Shown here one piece after another: positions 1-5,444 of a stretch of 7,493 nucleotides of DNA (the first letter of the stretch is position 1; every line of letters begins with the position of its first letter). The stretch lies in assembly GCA_018676385.1 (NCBI GenBank), contig JABHEX010000292.1, forward strand, positions 1-7,493, written 5' to 3'. The notes beneath the pieces are model-generated. The model worked only from the letters and a program-made list of their open reading frames with translations, ran no database searches and was not told the DNA's origin. The stretch comes from Akkermansiaceae bacterium (lineage in GTDB: Bacteria > Verrucomicrobiota > Verrucomicrobiia > Verrucomicrobiales > Akkermansiaceae). A program made the position numbers and the translations under genes.

Positions 1-10
1 TCGTTTGATA

Positions 11-81
11 AGCGGGTAGCGGGAATCGAACCCGCATGATCAGCTTGGAAGGCTGGAGCTTTACCATTAAGCTATACCCGC
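11..81 (-). tRNA. tRNA-Gly (anticodon TCC)
   Basis: Read on the minus strand this folds as a complete cloverleaf. The acceptor stem is GCGGGTA with TACCCGC. The D arm contains TAGCTTAATGGTAAAGCT. The anticodon stem CCAGC/GCTGG encloses the loop CTTCCAA with anticodon TCC. The T arm is GCGGG-TTCGATT-CCCGC. The discriminator base is T at position 11 and is followed by TATC, so CCA is not encoded and must be added by tRNA nucleotidyltransferase. Anticodon TCC reads GGA and GGG glycine codons. It lies downstream of the NIF3-family gene on the same strand but has its own promoter-like sequence. Confidence 0.97.
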
Positions 82-93
82 AAAGCTTTGTGC

Positions 94-122
94 ATTAAAA
101 GGCTGATGCTGCCGCCTAGCAA
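94..122 (-). promoter_or_regulatory. Probable sigma-70-type promoter of tRNA-Gly
   Basis: On the minus strand a -35-like TTGCTA (117-122) is followed by a 17-nt spacer and a -10-like TTTAAT (94-99). The tRNA begins 12 nt after the -10 box, which suits a short 5' leader removed by RNase P. The match is by eye only. The position directly ahead of a tRNA makes it credible. Confidence 0.55.
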
Positions 123-235
123 GTACAAATTTGACTATTTCACATATTTTTGAGGCTTGTTTTCGCACAACATATTAGGGTTTTTCATTGTTTTGGTATG
201 GTTGACGTGTTTTTGCTGTTTTTTTACACATGCGC

Positions 236-991
236 TCACATGCCAGTAGGATGATCGATAAATGTATGCTTTAAGCCAAAACGCCCAGCGACTAGCTCGA
301 CCACTGCTTTGACACCATAAGTTTCGGTAGCATAATGACCACCGTAGAGGACGTTGATGTTGAGTTCTTCAGCTAAGGTGTAACTCCAATGAGGCCCTTC
401 TCCAGTGATAAAAGTGTCAATGCCTAGGGCCTCAACCGCTGAAACTTCTGAGCCTGCACCTCCGGTAATTACACCCACTCGACCAACCTTACCCGCCCCC
501 CCGGAGCAAACATGCACCTGGTTTCCCGTTGCCTCAGATAACTTTTCAGTCAATTCTGCTACGGAGCAATGAACTGTTCCTGCTAGGCCAAGATCTATTC
601 CCTTCCACGGAAAAAAAGGCGTCGGCTCATGGATTTCGAGTAATTTAGCAAGAAGCGCATTGTTGCCCAAATGTGGATGTATGTCTAATGGGATGTGCGC
701 GCTATAAATTGCCATTTTTCCATCGATAGCTTTCTTTATTTTACTGTAGTTGGCCCGTGTCAATGGTGTTGCACCCTGCCAAAACATGCCGTGATGTACA
801 AACAACAAGTCAACTCCTTCACTCACTGCTTTGTCAATCACCGGCAGTGAAGCATCTACCGCCGCACCGATTTTAGTCACCTCGCCAGGATTTTCTAATT
901 GGAGGCCATTGAGTGCACCTGAATAGTCTGGGATTTCCGAGATATTGAGTTCTCTATCTAAAAAATCTACAAGTTCATGTAGTTTGGTCAT
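236..991 (-). CDS. NIF3/YbgI-family dinuclear metal-binding protein
   Basis: This 251-residue protein is full length for the short, bacterial form of the NIF3 (DUF34, YbgI) family, which forms toroidal hexamers with two metal ions per subunit. The expected metal ligands are visible: His66-His67 in LLFVHHGMFW, Asp103 in SAHIPLDIHP, and His219 and Glu223 in GGHYATET. The family motif TGEGPHW is at about residues 196-202. Some databases call these proteins GTP cyclohydrolase 1 type 2, but the true cellular role of the family is unsettled, so only the family is assigned here. The ATG at 989-991 opens directly on the conserved N-terminal helix. No Shine-Dalgarno sequence precedes it. The stop is TGA. 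The gene lies 87 nt downstream of the VKOR gene and could be co-transcribed with it. Confidence 0.93.
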   Translation of the reverse strand: MTKLHELVDFLDRELNISEIPDYSGALNGLQLENPGEVTKIGAAVDASLPVIDKAVSEGVDLLFVHHGMFWQGATPLTRANYSKIKKAIDGKMAIYSAHIPLDIHPHLGNNALLAKLLEIHEPTPFFPWKGIDLGLAGTVHCSVAELTEKLSEATGNQVHVCSGGAGKVGRVGVITGGAGSEVSAVEALGIDTFITGEGPHWSYTLAEELNINVLYGGHYATETYGVKAVVELVAGRFGLKHTFIDHPTGM

Positions 992-1078
992 GAATGAGAA
1001 AATAGAAGTATGCTTTAAATAATCCCATCAAAAAAAACGGCGGGTTTGGTTTCATGGGTGTAATGGTTCATTTAGATC

Positions 1079-2263
1079 TCATAATTCAAGATGCTTGATG
1101 AGTAATGCCTCTAATGACGCTCCATCACGAGGTACTCCCTGTAAAATGGTTGATCCTTTTAGCAGTAACTTGGGCATCACCGGCGTCTTTTTTACAAGAC
1201 TCGCATAATCGCTGACATTCTGCCTAAGCAGTGCCTCGACCTCTTCTTCATCAACGGCATTCATTTTTACTTCACCCACGAGGCTGTATGCCTTCGCCTC
1301 GGCAACCTCAAGAGGCTGTTGGTAATATTTAAACAGCCAGTTGTGAAAGCTTGGGAAATTCTCAGGATCAGCTAACCAGACGCGGAGAGCAATTCTAGCA
1401 AGATCACAAGCATTTGAGTGATCTTTGACTCCTAGTGGTAAATGTGGGTTACAGCTCCGATTCAGAGGAACGGGTAAAACAATCACGGTGAGATCTGTCG
1501 CATGATCTGCTTGCAGTTTCATTAGCTGCTCATGGATTTGGCCACAGGATTCACAAGTGTAATCAAAGTATTTCACAATTACATAGGTTGCATTTACAGA
1601 TCCAAGATGCGGTAAAGTGTTGAGGCGATATGATTTTTTGCCTTCAAAAAACGACACTAACCTTCCCGATCCTCTCGTGTGAGGATTGTTAGCTATAGTG
1701 GGCGCTGCCAGCCTCAATTTAACGTCAGAATCTATTCGATGCGTATTTACCTGGGGACCAAAATGCTGAATCAGCGCCAGGCCAGCAACGAGTAAGGCTG
1801 CCACACATGAAAAATACCAGGTGACACGCCTATTTTGTTTCTGCTCATCAAACAAAATAACAAGAGCAAGCAGTATCCCGAGGGAATGCATCGTCATGCA
1901 ATAAACACATACAGTTTCTATCACCAGAAATTGGAGTGATGTAAACCAAACTGCAGCAAATAAGATAAGAAATGCTGCAAAAATCCTAAACCACCTCGCC
2001 GCGGTTGAATCCATAAAAATGCTCACCATCACCCCGAGATAAAGTACAAATGATATTGCACTGACAGGGATAACGCCAAACACAACCGCCCACTTACCGC
2101 CTAACACATTTTCACAACCATCAGCATTGCCACAACCGATCAATGTATTGATCCTACCTGTGATTTTCTGGACAGTCAGCCAGAGACTGAGACCTCCCAC
2201 GATGAGACATAGTAGAAATACCAGCCAATCTTTTAGCGATTTATTTTGCCTCTCCCGAATCAT
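1079..2263 (-). CDS. VKOR-thioredoxin fusion, disulfide-bond-forming membrane protein
   Basis: This is a vitamin K epoxide reductase (VKOR) homologue fused to a C-terminal thioredoxin/DsbA-like domain, 394 residues from the chosen start. Bacterial fusions of this kind re-oxidise a periplasmic thioredoxin partner and pass electrons to quinone, replacing DsbB plus DsbA. Numbered from this start, the N-terminal half shows about five hydrophobic helices, a loop cysteine pair (Cys44 and Cys50 in IGCGNADGCENVL) and the quinone-site CVYC motif (Cys119, Cys122). The thioredoxin domain begins near residue 225 with YFDYTCESC (Cys237, Cys240). It has two further cysteines, near 271 and 286. An ATG at 2306-2308 would add 15 residues but overlap the upstream gene by 35 nt. 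The ATG at 2261-2263 begins 10 nt after that gene's stop, so I prefer it, though neither start has a well-placed ribosome site. The stop is TGA. Confidence 0.9.
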   Translation of the reverse strand: MIRERQNKSLKDWLVFLLCLIVGGLSLWLTVQKITGRINTLIGCGNADGCENVLGGKWAVVFGVIPVSAISFVLYLGVMVSIFMDSTAARWFRIFAAFLILFAAVWFTSLQFLVIETVCVYCMTMHSLGILLALVILFDEQKQNRRVTWYFSCVAALLVAGLALIQHFGPQVNTHRIDSDVKLRLAAPTIANNPHTRGSGRLVSFFEGKKSYRLNTLPHLGSVNATYVIVKYFDYTCESCGQIHEQLMKLQADHATDLTVIVLPVPLNRSCNPHLPLGVKDHSNACDLARIALRVWLADPENFPSFHNWLFKYYQQPLEVAEAKAYSLVGEVKMNAVDEEEVEALLRQNVSDYASLVKKTPVMPKLLLKGSTILQGVPRDGASLEALLIKHLEL

Positions 2264-2273
2264 CCTTAACTTA

Positions 2274-2552
2274 TTATGAGTCCTCTTTGATGGGTATGCC
2301 TTTTTCATCTAATTTGACCCAATCGCTCCCCTCTCGTTGACGACGCCATCCGTTTATGGCAAATAATAAAGTCAACGATAGAAAGAATATAGCACTTTCC
2401 ATTAAGAACGGACTAGTAATAAGAGACAAGCAGGCCTGCCCAAATTCACCTGCGTAACCAGGCAGGAAAGCTGTCGCCGCCACAGCGCCGAGACCAAGGA
2501 AAAAGATTACTATCAATCCAGCCCCTATAGCAATTTGTTTTCTAGCATGCAT
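2274..2552 (-). CDS. Small two-helix membrane protein, function unknown
   Basis: I do not recognise this 92-residue protein. It has a short basic N terminus (MHARKQ), a hydrophobic helix at about residues 7-30 rich in Gly, Ala and Ile, and a polar loop (GYAGEFGQ). A second hydrophobic segment spans about residues 41-67 and is followed by a basic stop-transfer stretch (GWRRQREG). The tail is charged. By the positive-inside rule the N and C termini should be cytoplasmic. It has no catalytic motif and only one cysteine, so it is not an obvious redox partner. It ends 10 nt before the preferred start of the VKOR-thioredoxin gene on the same strand, so the two are probably one operon and it might be an accessory or stability factor. 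No Shine-Dalgarno sequence precedes the ATG. Confidence 0.75.
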   Translation of the reverse strand: MHARKQIAIGAGLIVIFFLGLGAVAATAFLPGYAGEFGQACLSLITSPFLMESAIFFLSLTLLFAINGWRRQREGSDWVKLDEKGIPIKEDS

Positions 2553-2573
2553 AAGTTAATGGTTATTATTCTA

Positions 2574-2600
2574 GCACTTTCGATCAACCTTTGAAAGTGC
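2574..2600. repeat. Perfect inverted repeat (hairpin) between protease and membrane-protein genes
   Basis: GCACTTTC (2574-2581) and GAAAGTGC (2593-2600) are exact complements separated by an 11-nt loop. The element lies downstream of the cysteine peptidase gene and 22 nt upstream of the small membrane protein gene on the minus strand. It has no U-tract on the minus-strand side (TAGAATAATAACC follows), so it is not a canonical terminator for the peptidase transcript. It could be an operator, an RNA processing or stability hairpin, or a weak terminator. Confidence 0.5.
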
Positions 2601-2666
2601 CTTTATTCATCGTCAGCATTACAAATCGACTTAACTTCTGAGTCAAAATGGTCTCAACTGACTTTT

Positions 2667-3689
2667 CTATCGTTTCTTTCCAGGTTCAGTTGTTGTTGCT
2701 CTGCTACTCGAGTGCTGATTCATGGTAGTAGTTGATTTAGTGACTTCGCTGGAGAAGACTTTCCGCATAGCCGCTGGGCGATTATCTTGAAGCCATACAT
2801 ATGTCTCCAGATAACTCATGAATTCCATGGCTGCGATACGGTCATAACGTTCAGCACCAAATGATCTCAGCCACCATGGGTTGCTAATCACAAATTCACC
2901 TGTTGCAGGATCATAATCCCTCAAGACAACTGCATGTCCAGAGGTGCTATGACGGCTTGCTCTGCCTGCCCAAGGATATTGGCTCAGTCCCGCACCCACA
3001 CTCCCATGACGAAGTAGCGTCACGATATGTTTCATCGTTTTTAAACTGCGGTCTGCCCTCGCTTGCTTGAATTCAAAGTTAGCAGCAAAACGGCGCACTA
3101 CGGAACGATCTCCTTCTTTGATACACAATGCATCAATTACTCCCTGCTTCTGGAGCAGTGCGAACTGTGCGTCCACAATCGTTGCTTTTTCAGCACGCGT
3201 TAGACTTCTACCAAGGCGCTTTTTCAAAACACTTGCCTTGCGGTTTACTGTCATCCTGGCATGACGCAAATGCTTCATCTGCATCGGTAGCCCTGACTTA
3301 AATGTGTGCACATAAGGCTCGTCTTCTGCACTCAACACACCATATCTTTTCACTTGGTCAGCAACTCGATTTAGTGAAGACCCTTCATGGTAAGTCTTAG
3401 GGAGTTTACGGTCAACAGACATCGTCAGTTGTCTCAAAATTTCCTGTCGCTCGTCAATCCCCTGAAAGAAGACACGCAGAAAAAGATCTTTTTGTGAGAG
3501 CTCTACCTGTAGCCCTTCCCGCTTGAGTTTTTCCTCGTAAATACTAGCAACCACAAATGAGTGACATGATCCTACAGATCCTTGCGATGACGGCCTGCTA
3601 TGAAAGCTAACAATTGAACATGAACAAAAGACCAGCGGCATTACGATCATGGAGGCCCGTATCAAGATCGCTTTTTTACCACTGCACAT
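2667..3689 (-). CDS. Exported papain-like (C1A-type) cysteine peptidase
   Basis: This 340-residue protein looks like a secreted or membrane-attached papain-family peptidase. Residues 1-24 resemble a signal sequence (KK near the start, then a hydrophobic stretch ending VFCSCS). A lipoprotein site at Cys24 is possible but the lipobox is poor. SQGSVGSCHSF at residues 35-45 matches the papain active-site block DQGxCGSCWAF. Gln36 would form the oxyanion hole and Cys42 the nucleophile, with papain's six-residue spacing. SGHAVVLRDYD gives the catalytic His252, and FVISNPWW gives Asn270 in the place of the NSWG Asn. The Cys-to-His distance (210 residues) exceeds papain's (about 134) because of a basic, probably helical insert around residues 138-220. 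There is no N-terminal propeptide: Cys42 follows the signal sequence almost at once. The last 23 or so residues are Ser/Thr-rich and end KKR. The substrate is unknown. The stop is TAG. Confidence 0.78.
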   Translation of the reverse strand: MCSGKKAILIRASMIVMPLVFCSCSIVSFHSRPSSQGSVGSCHSFVVASIYEEKLKREGLQVELSQKDLFLRVFFQGIDERQEILRQLTMSVDRKLPKTYHEGSSLNRVADQVKRYGVLSAEDEPYVHTFKSGLPMQMKHLRHARMTVNRKASVLKKRLGRSLTRAEKATIVDAQFALLQKQGVIDALCIKEGDRSVVRRFAANFEFKQARADRSLKTMKHIVTLLRHGSVGAGLSQYPWAGRASRHSTSGHAVVLRDYDPATGEFVISNPWWLRSFGAERYDRIAAMEFMSYLETYVWLQDNRPAAMRKVFSSEVTKSTTTMNQHSSSRATTTEPGKKR

Positions 3690-3696
3690 CTGATTA

Positions 3697-3726
3697 ATAA
3701 TATAACTGTTCTAAGCTGTTAGTCAA
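3697..3726 (-). promoter_or_regulatory. Strong sigma-70-like promoter of the cysteine peptidase gene
   Basis: On the minus strand TTGACT (3721-3726) matches the -35 consensus at five of six bases. It is followed either by a 16-nt spacer and TATATT (3699-3704) or by an 18-nt spacer and TATTAT (3697-3702). Either -10 box puts the transcription start at about 3690-3692, within a few bases of the ATG at 3687-3689, so the message would be leaderless or nearly so. Confidence 0.6.
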
Positions 3727-3797
3727 CATCACACAAACACGTTCACCCTCCAGCTCATGAGCAAATTGTTAGTCGGCTTGTAATCACCACATTGTCT

Positions 3798-3813
3798 ATT
3801 CCCATATGGGAAT
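3798..3813. repeat. Perfect 16-bp palindrome, possible operator
   Basis: ATTCCCATATGGGAAT is identical on both strands. It lies between the 3' end of tRNA-Leu and the peptidase promoter, about 70 bp upstream of that promoter's -35 box. Its symmetry and spacing resemble a dimeric regulator site. As an RNA hairpin it would have six pairs and no U-tract on either side, so a terminator role is less likely. Confidence 0.45.
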
Positions 3814-3833
3814 CTAGCTGTGAAAAATAAAAA

Positions 3834-3916
3834 TACCGGGAACAGGGGTCGAACCTGCACGCCCAAAGGGCACTAGATCCTAAATCTAGCGTGTCTACCA
3901 ATTCCACCATCCCGGC
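3834..3916 (-). tRNA. tRNA-Leu (anticodon TAG)
   Basis: This is an 83-nt class II tRNA read on the minus strand. The acceptor stem GCCGGGA pairs with TCCCGGT through a terminal G-U pair, with discriminator A at 3834. The D arm region is TGGTGGAATTGGTAGACAC. The anticodon stem CTAGA/TCTAG encloses TTTAGGA, giving anticodon TAG. A long variable arm (TGCCCTTTGGGCG) is typical of leucine tRNAs. The T arm is CAGG-TTCGACC-CCTG. CCA is not encoded. A T5-A-T5 stretch follows immediately and may aid transcription termination. Confidence 0.97.
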
Positions 3917-3930
3917 CTTGGAACAAGTTG

Positions 3931-3958
3931 AGTATAATAAATTTAACCATTATGGCAA
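3931..3958 (-). promoter_or_regulatory. Probable promoter of tRNA-Leu
   Basis: On the minus strand TTGCCA (3953-3958), a 16-nt AT-rich spacer and TATACT (3931-3936) form a good sigma-70-type promoter. The tRNA begins 14 nt after the -10 box. It lies just past the end of hemL, so tRNA-Leu is probably transcribed independently of that gene. Confidence 0.6.
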
Positions 3959-4009
3959 CGGGTTTCTCACCAGAAATAGTTTCCCACGATGAGTTAGCTC
4001 ATTTTCAGC

Positions 4010-5299
4010 CTACAATTTAGACAGAGCTACACTCATAGCCTCCAGGGTTCTGCTGATTTCTGGCTCACCATGCGAGACGCTAATAAAGCCAGTTTCATAG
4101 GGGCTTGGTGCCATATAGACACCTTGCTCGAGCATGGAAGTGAAGAACTTTCTAAATGCTGCAGTATCAGCGGTCATCACTGAATCTAGGTTAATAATTT
4201 CCTCATCGGTGAAGAACAAACAGAACATTGAACCTACCCGATTAAATTGGTAACCCAACCCCTTTTCCGTAAGAAGCGAGCGAATACCAGCTTCAAGTTG
4301 TGCTCCTAACTTCTCCAACTTTCCATAGCCATCTACCATCTCCATCTCATGCAGCTGGGACAAACCAGCAGCCATTGCAAGCGGATTACCGCTCAGTGTT
4401 CCCGCTTGATAGACCGGACCATTCGGCGCTAGACAGTCCATTATATCAGCACGTCCGCCGAAAGCCCCCACCGGAAGCCCCCCACCGATGACCTTACCCA
4501 TGGCTGTTAGGTCAGGCGAGATGCCCTCCAACTCCTGCACCCCTCCTTTAGCCACACGGAATCCTGTCATAACCTCATCAAAGATAAACACCGCACCAAA
4601 TTTGGTGGTTATATCGCGTAGACCCTGCAAGAAATTCTTTCTCGGGAAAATAAGTCCTGCGTTCGCAGGATAGCTCTCTACAATGACAGCAGCAATTTGA
4701 TCACCTAATTTTGAAAAAACTTCCTGAACCTTTTCTAGATCGTTGTATGGCACGATAATTGTTTCCCCAGCGAATGCAGACGGAACCCCCGCAGAATCCG
4801 GCTCCCCATGAGTCAGCGCCCCTGAGCCAGCTGCAACTAAAAGACTATCCACATGCCCGTGATAACAGCCTTCAAATTTCACGACTTTATCGCGCCCAGT
4901 GAAGCCGCGCGCAAGGCGCACTGCACTCATAGTCGCTTCTGTTCCGGAATTAACCATACGTACTTTTTGCACCGACGGCACCCAATCGACGATTAGCTTC
5001 GCCATATCCACCTCATAGGGGTTGGGTATTCCAAAAGACACACCATTTTGCGCCGCTATGTTTATGGCCTGCAGGACACACTCCGGCGCATGCCCAAGAA
5101 TTGCCGGTCCCCAAGTGCCTACGTAATCAATCATTCGATTACCATCCACGTCCTCAATCATACACCCCTTTGCTTTGCTTACAAAAAACGGTTCTCCATC
5201 AACATTACGGAACGCCCTCACCGGAGAATTCACTCCGCCCGGGATGATTTGCTTTGCCTGCTTAAATAATTTTTGGGACTGGTCTTGTTTCATGTTCAT
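4010..5299 (-). CDS. hemL: Glutamate-1-semialdehyde 2,1-aminomutase
   Basis: HemL is the PLP enzyme that converts glutamate-1-semialdehyde to 5-aminolevulinate, the last step of the C5 route into heme and other tetrapyrroles, in the cytosol. The family N terminus is intact (IIPGGVNSPVRAF). Residue numbers count a TTG at 5300-5302 as residue 1. Further motifs are the PLP phosphate-binding NSGTEA (118-123), CYHGH (146-150), DEVMTGFR (242-249) and the Schiff-base Lys270 in TAMGKVIGGGLPVGAFGG. The length of about 430 residues is normal. The stretch VESYPANAG (208-216) departs from the common VEPVAGNMG seen in many HemL proteins. Possible starts are TTG at 5302, ATG at 5299 and ATG at 5293. I chose the first ATG, as none has a Shine-Dalgarno sequence and family members have short N termini. 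The gene is divergent from the small plus-strand ORF, with only 34 nt between starts. The stop is TAG. Confidence 0.96.
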   Translation of the reverse strand: MNMKQDQSQKLFKQAKQIIPGGVNSPVRAFRNVDGEPFFVSKAKGCMIEDVDGNRMIDYVGTWGPAILGHAPECVLQAINIAAQNGVSFGIPNPYEVDMAKLIVDWVPSVQKVRMVNSGTEATMSAVRLARGFTGRDKVVKFEGCYHGHVDSLLVAAGSGALTHGEPDSAGVPSAFAGETIIVPYNDLEKVQEVFSKLGDQIAAVIVESYPANAGLIFPRKNFLQGLRDITTKFGAVFIFDEVMTGFRVAKGGVQELEGISPDLTAMGKVIGGGLPVGAFGGRADIMDCLAPNGPVYQAGTLSGNPLAMAAGLSQLHEMEMVDGYGKLEKLGAQLEAGIRSLLTEKGLGYQFNRVGSMFCLFFTDEEIINLDSVMTADTAAFRKFFTSMLEQGVYMAPSPYETGFISVSHGEPEISRTLEAMSVALSKL

Positions 5300-5333
5300 C
5301 AAATATCAAACTTTGCTGGTTGTAACTTGATTC

Positions 5334-5444
5334 ATGGAAGATAAATTTGCAAGGCCTCAGACTTTTTCTGCACAATTTCGCATTATCGTTACGTTTATTA
5401 TTTTAGCAGCAGGATATTATACCCTGAATTATTACATCGCATGA
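5334..5444 (+). CDS. Small single-helix membrane peptide, translationally coupled to the next gene
   Basis: This 36-codon ORF runs from ATG at 5334 to TGA at 5442-5444. The peptide has a polar, basic N terminus (MEDKFARPQTFSAQFR) and then about 19 hydrophobic or aromatic residues starting IIVTFIILAAGYYTL, so it should be one transmembrane helix with the N terminus inside. Its stop overlaps the start of the SHD1-thioredoxin gene as ATGA, a common arrangement for coupled translation. I recognise no family. The amphipathic layout and the stop-start overlap support a real gene. Against it, there is no ribosome site or clear promoter, and the hemL promoter would have to lie within or very near it. 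It could instead be the 5' leader region of the next gene. Confidence 0.5.
   Translation: MEDKFARPQTFSAQFRIIVTFIILAAGYYTLNYYIA

Noticed and set aside
1030..1037. Run of eight A (T8 on the minus strand) after the VKOR gene, as an intrinsic terminator
   Set aside because: No stem of useful length precedes the T-run on the minus strand, and no transcript is expected to end there on the plus strand.
3067..3264. Plus-strand 65-codon ORF inside the peptidase gene
   Set aside because: It is antisense to the long insert of the peptidase, has no domain and no start signals.
3834..3916. tRNA-Leu as an integration site of a mobile island
   Set aside because: No integrase gene, no repeat of the tRNA 3' end and no composition change were seen nearby.
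4011..4016. UGA reassigned to an amino acid throughout this genome as an explanation for the in-frame TGA
   Set aside because: The NIF3, VKOR and DUF2017 genes all end at TGA at the expected family lengths, so UGA works as a stop here. The hemL stop near this position is TAG.
4300..5269. Several plus-strand ORFs of 61-73 codons within hemL
   Set aside because: They are antisense to a clearly conserved enzyme, have no recognisable motifs, and their residue content follows from the hemL codons.
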